Positions 33,353 through 42,730 of a stretch of DNA of 64,000 bases are shown one piece after another. This DNA is from Sediminibacillus terrae (GTDB lineage: Bacteria; Bacillota; Bacilli; Bacillales; Amphibacillaceae): positions 372,001 through 436,000 of the forward strand of contig NZ_VZDQ01000023.1 of the NCBI RefSeq assembly GCF_009602435.1, written 5' to 3'. The position numbers and the translations under genes were made by a program. The notes beneath the pieces were generated by a model. It ran no database searches. It was given only the letters and a program-made list of their open reading frames with translations, and was not told where the DNA came from. Each line of letters starts with the position of its first letter. Positions within the stretch are counted from its first letter, which is position 1.

Positions 33353-34235
33353 TACATTCAGAAGACACCTTAGTGAAGGCGCCAAAAACATCCGCCGGAA
33401 CGGCTGGATGACCGTAGCTTCAGTGGGGGCTGTGACCACCACTTTGATCCTGGTCGGAGCATTTCTGGCATTGATGCTTAACTTGAACCAGGTTGCCGGC
33501 AATATCGAAGAAGATGTCGAAATCAAGGCACTGGTCGAAGTTACTGCAGATGAAGCGCAAGTAGATGAGATCCGCCAAAAAATCGATGATATTCCGGAAG
33601 TTGCTAGTGTAGATTATTCCTCAAAAGAGGAAGAATTAAACGGCTTAATTGAAAGTATGGGAGAACAAGGGGAAACCTGGGAGATGTTTGAACAGGACAA
33701 CCCATTGAATGACGCATTTGTCATTAAAACGGATGATCCACTAGATACATTTGATGTAGCGTCGGAAATCGAAGGATTTGAAAATATCCAGGAAGTCAAT
33801 TATGGAGAAGATGTTGTCCAGAATTTATTCCGTTTCAATAAATATGCAAGAAACATAGGATTAGCTTTGATCATCGGTTTGGTATTCACAGCAATCTTCC
33901 TTATCTCCAATACCATTAAAATCACCATTATGGCCCGCAGTAAGGAAATTGGCATCATGAAGCTCGTGGGAGCAACGAATGCATTTATCCGCTGGCCGTT
34001 TTTTATCGAAGGTTTGCTGCTCGGCATACTAGGAAGTGTGATTCCGATAGCAGTGATTATCTCAGGTTATTACTACCTTGACGCAAATGTAAGCCAATTG
34101 ATAACATTTGATTTTGTCTCATTGATGCCTTTCAACCCGTTTGCCTGGCAGCTTTCCCTGATTATACTGGGAATCGGCGCCGTCATCGGAGTTTGGGGCA
34201 GTGTCATGAGCGTACGGAAGTTCTTGAAGGTGTAG
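33342..34235 (+). CDS. ftsX: Cell-division membrane protein FtsX
   Basis: Four-segment membrane protein with a large extracellular loop that contacts a peptidoglycan hydrolase or its activator. The 297-residue product has a first membrane helix at about 25-45 and an outer loop of about 115 residues (50-170). Three C-terminal helices include LALIIGLVFTAIFLISNTIK and ARSKEIGIMKLVGATNAFIR, the FtsX signature. The ATG at 33342 lies inside ftsE after GGGGTGA. Confidence 0.95.
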   Translation: MKFNTFRRHLSEGAKNIRRNGWMTVASVGAVTTTLILVGAFLALMLNLNQVAGNIEEDVEIKALVEVTADEAQVDEIRQKIDDIPEVASVDYSSKEEELNGLIESMGEQGETWEMFEQDNPLNDAFVIKTDDPLDTFDVASEIEGFENIQEVNYGEDVVQNLFRFNKYARNIGLALIIGLVFTAIFLISNTIKITIMARSKEIGIMKLVGATNAFIRWPFFIEGLLLGILGSVIPIAVIISGYYYLDANVSQLITFDFVSLMPFNPFAWQLSLIILGIGAVIGVWGSVMSVRKFLKV

Positions 34236-34295
34236 GCAGAGGATTTAGTCAACAATGAATAGACCAATCGCTAAATAGTGTTAACAGGGGGAACT

Positions 34296-35711
34296 ATGAA
34301 AATGAATAAGAAAAAACCGGCTTATTTATTCATGATAACTGCATTATCATTAAGCACTGTGTTACCGGGTGTCAGCCAGGTGAAGGCAGATGAACTTGGC
34401 AATGTAAAAGATGAAATCAATTCATTGAAAGAAAAACAAGATGATGTCAACAGCGAAAAAAGCGAAGTGAGCGGCAAAAAGTCCAATACAGAAGAAAAGA
34501 TTGAAGAAAACAAAGAGAATCAGAACCAAGTAACAAATGAAATAGAGAAAATCGATCAGGAACTGTCCGATGCTCAAGATAAAATCGCGAGTAAGGAAGC
34601 AGAAATTAATACCACCAATCAGGAAATCGAGCAAACGACTGCTGAAATCGAAAAGACAAAGCAGGAGATTGAACAGCTGAAAGCAGATATCGAGGACTTG
34701 AAAGAACGGATTGCCAAGCGTGAGGATTTGTTGAAAAATCGTTTGCGCGCTATTCAAAAAAACGGTGGAGACATCAGCTATTTGGAAGTGTTGATGGGAG
34801 CCCAAAATTTCGGGGACTTCATCAATCGGGCAACTGCTGTAAATAAAATCATGGATCAGGATAAAGACATCATGGAAACCCATCGGGCAGAAAAGGCCGA
34901 ATTGGAAGAGAAACAGGAAGAAGTAGTTTCCAAGAAAGAGCAGTTGGAAACCAAACAAGCCGAGCTTGAAGACAAGAAAAGCAGTTTGCAGCAGCAAAAA
35001 CAGGAGCTTGAATCGCTGAAAGCCGACTTGAACCAAAAAATGGAGCAAAAGGAATCTTATATGTCCGAGTTGGAAAACGAACAGCAAGAACTCGAAGAAT
35101 ATAAGATGTCCTTAGAGGAAGAACAACAGTTGCTTGCAAGCCAGCAAAGCGCTATTCAAAAAGCAATTCAACAGGCGCAGTCTGAGCAGCAAAAACTGGA
35201 ACAGATGGCAGCGGAGAAAAAACGTAAAGAAGAAGAAGCACGCAAAAAATCGGAAGCGTCCAATTCAAGCGGAAGCAGCAGTAGCAGCAAAGCTTCTTCC
35301 TCCCAACAATCGAGCGGTAATGGTGATTTCATCATACCGGCCAAAGGGAGACATACTTCTGGCTTAGGGCAGCGCTGGGGAACTTTCCATGCCGGAATCG
35401 ATATTGCAAACGGAATCGGCACAACTGTCAAAGCAGCAGCAAATGGTGTAGTCATCCGGGCGTATCGTTCATCAAGTTACGGTAACTGTGTGTTTATCAG
35501 CCATTATATCAATGGACAAGTTTACACAACTGTATATGCTCATTTAAACAGTTACAACGTTTCAACCGGCCAATCTGTAACCCAGGGGCAACCAATCGGT
35601 CAAATGGGTAATACCGGTGATTCGACCGGCCCGCATTTGCATTTCGAACTGCACAAGGGTTCTTGGAATCTTTCGAAAAGTAACGCCGTAAATCCTTATA
35701 GTTACTTCTAA
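34296..35711 (+). CDS. Secreted coiled-coil M23 peptidoglycan hydrolase, probable FtsEX partner
   Basis: The 471-residue protein has a Sec signal (about 1-30, cleavage near VKADE) and a very long coiled coil (35-300, Glu/Lys/Gln-rich). A Ser-rich linker (KSEASNSSGSSSSS) leads to a C-terminal M23 metallopeptidase domain with the zinc ligands intact: HAGIDIA and GPHLHFE. The layout is that of EnvC/PcsB-type FtsX partners, but here the peptidase is not degenerate. Start is ATG 34296 or 34302, both after AGGGGGA. The gene follows ftsX by about 60 bases. In B. subtilis the FtsEX-controlled enzyme CwlO is encoded elsewhere and has an NlpC/P60 domain. Confidence 0.9.
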   Translation: MKMNKKKPAYLFMITALSLSTVLPGVSQVKADELGNVKDEINSLKEKQDDVNSEKSEVSGKKSNTEEKIEENKENQNQVTNEIEKIDQELSDAQDKIASKEAEINTTNQEIEQTTAEIEKTKQEIEQLKADIEDLKERIAKREDLLKNRLRAIQKNGGDISYLEVLMGAQNFGDFINRATAVNKIMDQDKDIMETHRAEKAELEEKQEEVVSKKEQLETKQAELEDKKSSLQQQKQELESLKADLNQKMEQKESYMSELENEQQELEEYKMSLEEEQQLLASQQSAIQKAIQQAQSEQQKLEQMAAEKKRKEEEARKKSEASNSSGSSSSSKASSSQQSSGNGDFIIPAKGRHTSGLGQRWGTFHAGIDIANGIGTTVKAAANGVVIRAYRSSSYGNCVFISHYINGQVYTTVYAHLNSYNVSTGQSVTQGQPIGQMGNTGDSTGPHLHFELHKGSWNLSKSNAVNPYSYF

Positions 35712-35758
35712 GTTTTCTACAGGCATGTTTGGGACAAGTCCCGCATATAACTGAATTA

Positions 35759-35798
35759 AGAAAAGGCATCGCACAGTCACGGTGTGATGCCTTTTTCT
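35759..35798 (+). terminator. Terminator after the M23 hydrolase
   Basis: AAAAGGCATCGCAC and GTGTGATGCCTTTTT pair, with a T run. Confidence 0.9.
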
Positions 35799-35908
35799 TA
35801 CATCTTCATCCTTTTTGTCCAAAATTTCTCGACCAGCGATTGTTTCGTGTTAAAGTAGTAAGGAGAGACTTTGGCAGAAATAGAATCAAATCCATTGGAG
35901 TGAATACC

Positions 35909-37393
35909 ATGAATCTCAAAAAACGCTACATAGCGGCGATTATGGCGGCTGCCCTCCTGCTTGGCGGTGTCGGGGCTTACTTTGGTGTCCAGCTTGCCCA
36001 GTCACAGGATTCCACTGCACAACAAGGCGGAGATGGTGGAACGTTCGCCGATTTAAGCGAAGAACAGCAGCAGGAGTTGATCGGGAACTCGCAAGGCAGC
36101 GAGGAACTCGCAAAAGTAAACAAGGCATTTAACCTGATCAAGGATAGCTATCTGGAAGATGTAGATGACAGCAAGCTGATCGAGGGTGCGATTCAGGGAA
36201 TGATGGACAGCCTGGAAGATCCGTACAGTGTGTATATGGATCAGGAAACAGTCGAGGAGTTCAATCATTCGATTGAGTCATCTTTCGAAGGAATCGGGGC
36301 CGAAGTCAGCATGGTGGAAGGCAAGGTCACCGTCATCGCTCCAATCAAAGATTCGCCGGCAGAAGAAGCAGGATTAAAGCCGAATGACCAAATCTTGAAA
36401 GTCGATGGGGAAAGCGTAGAAGGGTTGGATCTTTATGATGCGGTTTCCAAAATCAGAGGAGAACAGGGTTCGAAAGTTTCCTTGGAAATCAATCGCCCAG
36501 GTGTTTCCGATCCTTTGAACATTGAACTGACAAGAGACGATATTCCATTGGAAACTGTTTATTCCGACACGAAAGAAGTAAATGGAAAAACAGCAGGAAT
36601 CATTGAAATTACTTCCTTCTCAGAAGGGACCGCGAAACGATTCGATGAAGAGCTCGCTAAGTTGGAAGACAAGGGTATCGACGGATTGGTTATCGATGTC
36701 CGTGGAAATCCGGGGGGCTTGTTCACAGCTGTAGAGGATATCTTGAAAAACTTCATCCCGAAAGATACACCTTATGTGCAAATAGAAGACCGCAATGGAG
36801 AAAAGTCCCGTTACTTCTCAGAGATTGATGAAAAGAAAGGTTATCCAATTAATGTCCTGATTGACGAGGGAAGTGCTTCCGCTTCGGAAATACTGGCAGG
36901 TGCGATGCAAGAAGCTGGCGATGCCGAACTAGTCGGTACAACCAGTTTTGGTAAAGGAACAGTTCAGCAGGCGATTCCGATGGGGGACGGCAGTACAATC
37001 AAAATGACATTGTTCAAATGGCTGACTCCGGAAGGGAACTGGATACACGAAAAAGGGATAGAACCTACCATTGAAGTCAAACAGCCAGATTACTTTTATA
37101 CGAATCCGCTGCAAGTCGAGGAACCCCTCCAATTGAATCAAAACAATGATCAAGTGAAGAATGCTCAAATCATGTTGAGCGGACTCGGTTACGAGCCTGG
37201 AAACAAGGACGGGCTTTACGACCAGGAAACGGCAAATGCGGTCCAAAGCTATCAATCCGACAACAGTCTTGAAAGCACAGGGAAAATCGACGAACAGACA
37301 GCAAACAAACTACAGGCAGATATCATAGAAAAAATCAGAGAAGGCAGTAACGATAAACAAAAGGAAGAAGCTTTGCAAACACTGTTTCAATAG
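35909..37393 (+). CDS. ctpB: C-terminal processing protease CtpB (S41 family)
   Basis: Extracytoplasmic serine protease; in B. subtilis CtpB helps trigger pro-SigK activation during sporulation. The 494-residue product has an N-terminal membrane anchor (about 6-28), a PDZ domain (about 115-200: GIGAEVSMVEGKVTVIAPI), and an S41 core with the catalytic Ser in DEGSASASEILAGA and Lys in SFGKGTVQQ. A C-terminal peptidoglycan-binding domain follows (LSGLGYEPGNKDGLYDQETA). The ATG at 35909 follows TTGGAGTG; longer upstream frames overlap the preceding terminator. swrA, which follows ctpB in B. subtilis, is missing. Confidence 0.93.
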   Translation: MNLKKRYIAAIMAAALLLGGVGAYFGVQLAQSQDSTAQQGGDGGTFADLSEEQQQELIGNSQGSEELAKVNKAFNLIKDSYLEDVDDSKLIEGAIQGMMDSLEDPYSVYMDQETVEEFNHSIESSFEGIGAEVSMVEGKVTVIAPIKDSPAEEAGLKPNDQILKVDGESVEGLDLYDAVSKIRGEQGSKVSLEINRPGVSDPLNIELTRDDIPLETVYSDTKEVNGKTAGIIEITSFSEGTAKRFDEELAKLEDKGIDGLVIDVRGNPGGLFTAVEDILKNFIPKDTPYVQIEDRNGEKSRYFSEIDEKKGYPINVLIDEGSASASEILAGAMQEAGDAELVGTTSFGKGTVQQAIPMGDGSTIKMTLFKWLTPEGNWIHEKGIEPTIEVKQPDYFYTNPLQVEEPLQLNQNNDQVKNAQIMLSGLGYEPGNKDGLYDQETANAVQSYQSDNSLESTGKIDEQTANKLQADIIEKIREGSNDKQKEEALQTLFQ

Positions 37394-37401
37394 ATAGATT
37401 T

Positions 37402-37437
37402 CACCCGTGGGCGATATCACCTACGGGTGTTTTTTTG
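37402..37437 (+). terminator. Terminator of ctpB
   Basis: CACCCGT and ACGGGTG pair around an inner CACC-containing loop, followed by seven T. Confidence 0.88.
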
Positions 37438-37450
37438 GATAAGCACCCGC

Positions 37451-37512
37451 TGGGGTCAGTCCCCTGCCGGTTTAGATTGGTAAAGCGCTAATAAGGTGGG
37501 GGACTGACCCCA
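37451..37512. repeat. 62-base repeat unit with perfect 14-base inverted ends
   Basis: TGGGGTCAGTCCCC at the left end and GGGGACTGACCCCA at the right end are exact inverse complements, each itself nearly palindromic. The interior TGCCGGTTTAGATTGGTAAAGC recurs at 30818. This is the best-preserved copy in the window. It lies just after the ctpB terminator and encodes nothing. Confidence 0.85.
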
Positions 37513-37601
37513 GCATAAGAAACTTTCTTATAGATCTGTTTCTGGATTGATAGTTTATAGGAGATGTTTCTTAATATTGCTGTCTAATGGGCATTTTCCT
37601 A

Positions 37602-37610
37602 TGCTATAAT
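37602..37610 (+). promoter_or_regulatory. Extended -10 promoter of minJ
   Basis: TG-C-TATAAT at 37602-37610, 54 bases before the minJ start; the -35 region is weak. Confidence 0.5.
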
Positions 37611-37663
37611 ATACATACTATATTTGACCGGTACGTCGTGGTTAGAGCGGGGAGGGGAATAGA

Positions 37664-38863
37664 TTGGCAATGGATGCATGGTTGATAGAATTGGCAAAAG
37701 GGATCGGCAAGCTGTTTTTGAATCCGCTGCTGTATTGGTCGGTAATTTTGTTATTGCTGGCTTCGACACGTAGAATCAAGCAAGAACGAAGTCAATTTGG
37801 TTTGAAAATTTTCGATGCATTTTCTGAAGCTAAGCATACATGGCCTGTCAGCTTGATTGGCGGAATACTGCTTTCGATAGCTTTTGTCGGTGGCGGTGTA
37901 GTCCTCAGCTATCCTGTCATCATGTTATTGTCGGCGATGATGGTGCTGCTTTCTATTTCAGGACGATTCACCTTGCTATCGGCTGCTTATACTTTTGGAT
38001 TTAGTTACTTGATTTTGTTGATCGCTCCCCCTATGATAGCGGAATACACAGATTTTCCCTTGACGACCGATTTGCAGTCACTGAATTTCCCCGGACTTGT
38101 CCTGCTGCTCGCAGCCTTTTTACTAATGGAAGCCCTGTTATTGTTGCGAAGTACAAGCAGGGAGACTTATCCGGAACTGGTCAAAGGAAATCGTGGTAAG
38201 TGGGTGGGCCGTCATCGGTTGAAAAAACTGACTGTCATTCCGTTCTTCACCTTGGTCCCATCAGGCATGATCGAGCCGTTTGCGGACTGGTGGCCGTTTT
38301 TACATATCCAGGGTGAAAGTTTTGGCTTGGTTCTCCTGCCGCTCATGACAGGGTTCGAGCAAGTGGTGAAAGGAACAAACCCCGTGTATGCTGCCAAAAG
38401 AATCGGCAGATCAGTACTTATTTTGGCACTTTTCACCTTTGGTCTTGCCATCGGCAGTTACTTTTTACCGCTTCTCTCACTTGCTGCATTCGGAGTGGCT
38501 TTGGTGGGAAGGGAATGGATTTCTTTTCGTTTTCGAGAAAAGGATAAGCAGGAGCAGCCTTTCTTTCATCCTTCTGAAAAGGGTCTGCTGATCCTTGGCA
38601 TCATTCCAGGTACACCGGCAGATCGACTCGGCATGCTTGTCGGTGAAAGAATCGAGCGGGTAAATGGACAGCAAATCAGCAATGAACAAGAGTTTTACAG
38701 TGCATTACAGCGAAATAGTGCTTTCTGTAAATTAGAGGTACGGGATGAACGGGGAGAAATTCGCTTTTTACAACGAGCAATGTATCAGGGTGACCCGCAT
38801 GAGCTCGGAATCTTGTTCGCTAAAGAAGAATACCGCTTGCGCAAACAGGAAAAATCCGGTTGA
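37664..38863 (+). CDS. minJ: Division topology determinant MinJ
   Basis: Bridges DivIVA and MinD so that MinCD blocks division near poles and at new septa. The 399-residue membrane protein has about eight hydrophobic segments within residues 15-300 and a cytoplasmic PDZ domain at about 305-380 (LLILGIIPGTPADRLGMLVG ERIERVNGQQISNEQEFYSA). The start is TTG 37664, or ATG 37670, after GGGGAGGGG. The position after ctpB matches B. subtilis minJ (yvjD). Confidence 0.92.
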   Translation: MAMDAWLIELAKGIGKLFLNPLLYWSVILLLLASTRRIKQERSQFGLKIFDAFSEAKHTWPVSLIGGILLSIAFVGGGVVLSYPVIMLLSAMMVLLSISGRFTLLSAAYTFGFSYLILLIAPPMIAEYTDFPLTTDLQSLNFPGLVLLLAAFLLMEALLLLRSTSRETYPELVKGNRGKWVGRHRLKKLTVIPFFTLVPSGMIEPFADWWPFLHIQGESFGLVLLPLMTGFEQVVKGTNPVYAAKRIGRSVLILALFTFGLAIGSYFLPLLSLAAFGVALVGREWISFRFREKDKQEQPFFHPSEKGLLILGIIPGTPADRLGMLVGERIERVNGQQISNEQEFYSALQRNSAFCKLEVRDERGEIRFLQRAMYQGDPHELGILFAKEEYRLRKQEKSG

Positions 38864-38876
38864 AATTCGTGTCGTG

Positions 38877-38906
38877 AAAAAAGGACCCGCTCAGGGTTCC
38901 TTTTTT
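38877..38906 (+). terminator. Terminator of minJ
   Basis: AAAAAAGGACCC pairs with GGGTTCCTTTTTT across GCTCA. Confidence 0.9.
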
Positions 38907-39054
38907 AATATCGGAAGCAAACACTTTGCTGCCTTTATATTTCAGTTGTTGATGCAAACTAGTGAAAATTCTCTTTTTATAAGGCTCTCACTCGTTCTAT
39001 AGAAGATGAGCGTAAGTCCAGCATTGCGAAAAACACTCCCTTTCCAGCCTGTAG

Positions 39055-39260
39055 ACTCCTAGAAAATACAAACCGATTTTCTTCGTGCGATGTCTTGTTG
39101 TCGCAGCTTCCCTTGGACTGCGATTACTCTTCCCACCGAAAGACACCTTTCCTGCGGGAAGAGAGGCTTCGCTGAGATCCCGTACATATGGCGCTAGCTC
39201 GAGGAAACTCGCCAGCCGCCCGTTAAAAGCGTAAGGTATTTCCGTAACGAGGGCTACTGC
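39055..39260. repeat. Gene-free GC-rich intergenic element
   Basis: The 460-base gap 38907-39333 holds no gene. Within it, 39055-39260 is GC-richer than its surroundings and contains CCTTTCCTGCGGGAAGAG and GAGGCTTCGCTGAGATCCCG. These phrases are typical of dispersed non-coding repeats in many Bacillaceae genomes, by my recollection. Remnants of similar phrasing (CACGAGCTGAAAATCCCGC) occur near 45530. No second full copy is in this window. Confidence 0.45.
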
Positions 39261-39333
39261 TCTAACTAGCCAAGGACAAAAGAAAGTCATAAGGAAAATA
39301 GGTTCTCGATTCATTATCAATAGTGAAAAAATA

Positions 39334-39366
39334 TAAAAATCCCCAGGCCTAAACCAGCCTGGGGAA
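39334..39366 (-). terminator. Terminator of ywqA (minus strand)
   Basis: CCCCAGGC and GCCTGGGG flank an eight-base loop. On the minus strand a T run follows. Confidence 0.9.
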
Positions 39367-39369
39367 TCG

Positions 39370-42300
39370 TTATACTTTCATCTGCAACAGCTCGCGCAGT
39401 TCCTGTTCCGACAGCTTCGATAGCATCGTCTCGCCAGGCTGGATGATTTGATCAACGAGTTCGCGCTTTTTCTGTTGTAGCTCGAATATTTTTTCTTCAA
39501 TCGTACCTTCTGTTATCAATCGGACGACCTGGACTACTTTTTTCTGGCCGATCCGGTGGGCACGGCCGGCTGCCTGCTCTTCGACCGCCGGGTTCCACCA
39601 CAAGTCATACAAGATGACGGTGTCTGCGCCGGTAAGATTCAAACCGGTTCCGCCTGCTTTCAGAGAAATCAGGAACACGGTCTTTTCTCCGTTATTGAAC
39701 CGATCCACCATTTCCATCCGTTTTAAAGGCGGGGTGGAACCATCGAGGCAAAAGACGTCGATTCCTTGTTCTGTCAACTTTTTTTCTATGATGCCGAGCA
39801 TCGATGAGAACTGGGAAAATACCAGCGCGCGTTTGCCGCTTTGCTGCAACTCCTGTACCGTTTCCAGCAGCTGTTCCAGCTTGCCTGATTTTCCATCATA
39901 GTTATCGAGGAACAGGGCGGGGTGACAACAGATCTGACGCAGTCTTGTCAGACCGGCCAAGATTTCCAGCTTCCCTTTGTCAAATCCTTTTTCCTCGATT
40001 GTTTCGGCCACCTGCTGTTGCATTTTTTCAAGATAAACCAAATACACCTGTTTTTGCTGCTTGGTAAGATCCGAGTATTGCACCGTTTCAATCTTGTCGG
40101 GAAGCTCCTCGAGAACATCGGTTTTTAGCCGTCGTAAAATGAACGGCCGGGTAATGCGGGCGATGTAGTCGTGTTCCAGGTTAAGGAACGCTTTTTTATT
40201 GACAAACAGTCCGGGCGAAATCGTATGGAAAATCGCCCACAACTCCTCTAAAGAATTCTCGATCGGTGTACCACTGAGGGCAAAACGTTTTCCAGCTTGA
40301 ATCATCCTTGTGGCTTTCGCAGTTTGCGTCAAATGGTTTTTGATCGCCTGTGCTTCGTCCAATATAAAGTGATCAAAGACTGTATCCTCATAGAATCCAG
40401 TATCTTTACGCAACAGTGGATAAGAGGTCACATAAACATCGGCAGCGCTGTTTGAATTGATTATTTCCCGTCGTTGCTGTTTGGTGCCGGCAATAACCGC
40501 TACTTGAAGAGAAGGGGCGAATTTTTCAAACTCCTTCTGCCAGTTATATAGCAGGGAGGCGGGAGCCACTACGATACTTTTCATTGTTCCGTTGGTTTCT
40601 TTTTCCGACAACAAATAGGTGATTGTCTGGATGGTTTTCCCCAATCCCATATCGTCTGCCAATATACCGCCTAGATGATAGTGACTTAACGTTTTAAACC
40701 ATCGATAACCAGTCAGCTGATAATCGCGCAATTCTGCTTCCAATTTTGCCGGCAGGGGAAAATCAAGTTCGCCGGGATTTTTCAGCTGGGCGAGCAACTG
40801 TTGAAAAGTTTCGCCATATTCGGCATGGTCATCATCCAAAGCTTCCTCAACTTGAAAACTGCGTGCCATGGGCACTTGGATTTTACCGTCCTCCACCTGG
40901 CTTTTTTGAAGCTGAAGCTTGTCGGCCAGCTGGCGGAAAGACTCGAATGATTCATCTTCGAGCGAGACCAATGCTCCTTCCGGAATTCGGTAATAACGCC
41001 GTTTTTCAATTAACGCCTGCATCAATTGCTGGACTTCCTCGGCTGAAATTCCTTCGACATCAAACTGGATATCAAGCATTCCGTCAAGACGGTTGACTTC
41101 AACAGAACTGGACATAACCGGCTCGCCTGTATTGATCAAAGACTTCACCCTGGAAGAAACATATACATCAGCCATTTCTCGTAATTGGGGAAGTGTTTCC
41201 TGCAGGAAGTGATAAATCGCATCGGTTTTAAACAATTGGTACATATCGTTTAAATAGACAAATTCCGCCTTTTCCAACAAGTTGATCAATGCCAATTCTT
41301 TGTCGGCTTCCCGTTTGATTACCTTTTCTGCCAGTCGATCTTCCTGATAAGGGTAAACGATGTCTTCCCCATAATGGAATTCCAGTTTTAATTGAAGCGA
41401 ATCGGAAACTTCTTCAAGATAAACTTTCGGACGCAGCGGACTGGTGGTGATAGCCTTCTTTGTTTTTTCTGCATAATGCACCCGGCCGATTTTTTCCAGT
41501 TTGGGAACGACATTACTGACGAAGGAACTCATCTCTTTGCCGGCGATCTGTTGCTGTTTATCCGTCCTGTATGGAAGCAGGGCATACAGCTGGTCCATGA
41601 TTTTATGTTGTTCCTTATCGAGCAGGTAAAAGGTTGCGTCAGAAAAAAGGCAGCCATAGTGTTGGAAGTACATATAATTCGCCAAATCGGAAATATCGAT
41701 TTGAAAGGCTTCCTCGGCCTGTTTGTCTAGTTGGAAGCGGACAGGCTGAACGTTTTGCTCCACTTCGATCGGCATTTTCTCTTCTCTTACCTGATAATAA
41801 CTGTCTGCCTCAGCCAGCAGCATGAGCATTTCCCCAGCAGAAGCCGGCGGCAGTATAATCGATCGTTTATCAGCCATAGGATTGGAAAAAGAATTTTCGT
41901 ATAAAGCCTCATTGTCATAGGCGTCGATCAACTGGTCGATAATTGGTTGATCTTGCTCCCGGAAGACGTGGCTGCCGGGCTGATAGGTGAATGAAGGCGT
42001 TACTTTATAAGGAATCCCTCTTTTGATATGGGACAACAATTCCCGGATGTCTTTGATGACATACGTTCTGGATGTGCCCAGTCTCACTTCTGTTTCAAGG
42101 AAAAACGTAGAATTATGAGGATTCACTCTGCTTTGCAGGATGTATTCTACCTGCAACAGTTGCTTTTGTTTCGGCGTTTTTTCGGTGAATGCATCGATCA
42201 TCCTCACAGAAAAGTCATAATCTGCTTGTTCAGCCGTGAAATCCTCCTGTCCGGACTCGGTACGGATTTTACTCCATGACTCCTGGCTGATTGCCAGCAA

Positions 42301-42561
42301 AACGGCGGCTATGTGCTTGCAGGTATAATGCGTCGCATAGGCCGGACAGTCACAGCTCCCTTCCAGATCATCATCATCGAAAAAGAAAATACGGACACTG
42401 TACGTTTCCGTTCCGCGGACTTGGCCGCGCCAGGCATTGATCGTAGGATTGTAGGTGATTCCATGCACCCGGCCCTTCTGATAATAATCCCGGCCCCTTT
42501 TATAAAAACGTTCGCCGGTGATTTTCACGATGTCTTGTTTGTCTAAAAAAAACGTTCGCAA
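39370..42561 (-). CDS. ywqA: SNF2-family helicase with SWIM zinc finger (YwqA)
   Basis: Large SWI2/SNF2 ATPase of 1063 residues. An N-terminal SWIM finger (about 70-95: GSCDCPAYATHYTCKHI) is followed by a long variable region. The ATPase core starts at about 620: LRDYQLTGYRWFKTLSHYHL, Walker A DDMGLGKT, DEAQ box (FILDEAQAIKN), LSGTPIENSLEELWA. The C-terminal motor has LDGSTPPLKRMEMVDRFN, LKAGGTGLNLTGADTVI and AAGRAHRIGQ. The start is TTG 42561 after AAGGGATGAG. It moves on DNA or displaces proteins; B. subtilis YwqA is a shorter orthologue of about 920 residues. Single gene, minus strand, own terminator. Confidence 0.92.
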   Translation of the reverse strand: MRTFFLDKQDIVKITGERFYKRGRDYYQKGRVHGITYNPTINAWRGQVRGTETYSVRIFFFDDDDLEGSCDCPAYATHYTCKHIAAVLLAISQESWSKIRTESGQEDFTAEQADYDFSVRMIDAFTEKTPKQKQLLQVEYILQSRVNPHNSTFFLETEVRLGTSRTYVIKDIRELLSHIKRGIPYKVTPSFTYQPGSHVFREQDQPIIDQLIDAYDNEALYENSFSNPMADKRSIILPPASAGEMLMLLAEADSYYQVREEKMPIEVEQNVQPVRFQLDKQAEEAFQIDISDLANYMYFQHYGCLFSDATFYLLDKEQHKIMDQLYALLPYRTDKQQQIAGKEMSSFVSNVVPKLEKIGRVHYAEKTKKAITTSPLRPKVYLEEVSDSLQLKLEFHYGEDIVYPYQEDRLAEKVIKREADKELALINLLEKAEFVYLNDMYQLFKTDAIYHFLQETLPQLREMADVYVSSRVKSLINTGEPVMSSSVEVNRLDGMLDIQFDVEGISAEEVQQLMQALIEKRRYYRIPEGALVSLEDESFESFRQLADKLQLQKSQVEDGKIQVPMARSFQVEEALDDDHAEYGETFQQLLAQLKNPGELDFPLPAKLEAELRDYQLTGYRWFKTLSHYHLGGILADDMGLGKTIQTITYLLSEKETNGTMKSIVVAPASLLYNWQKEFEKFAPSLQVAVIAGTKQQRREIINSNSAADVYVTSYPLLRKDTGFYEDTVFDHFILDEAQAIKNHLTQTAKATRMIQAGKRFALSGTPIENSLEELWAIFHTISPGLFVNKKAFLNLEHDYIARITRPFILRRLKTDVLEELPDKIETVQYSDLTKQQKQVYLVYLEKMQQQVAETIEEKGFDKGKLEILAGLTRLRQICCHPALFLDNYDGKSGKLEQLLETVQELQQSGKRALVFSQFSSMLGIIEKKLTEQGIDVFCLDGSTPPLKRMEMVDRFNNGEKTVFLISLKAGGTGLNLTGADTVILYDLWWNPAVEEQAAGRAHRIGQKKVVQVVRLITEGTIEEKIFELQQKKRELVDQIIQPGETMLSKLSEQELRELLQMKV

Positions 42562-42730
42562 CTCTATCTCATCCCTTGTTGAAAAACATAGTCATCTCTC
42601 TATTATAACAGAGGCAGCAAGCTGTGGGATGAAGGAATGCAGAGAAAAATCCGTCAAATTCGTGGAAGGCATCCTTTCAGATTTGTGTTAGGATTAGAAA
42701 AAACGATACAGCAGCATAGGGGGAGAGGGC

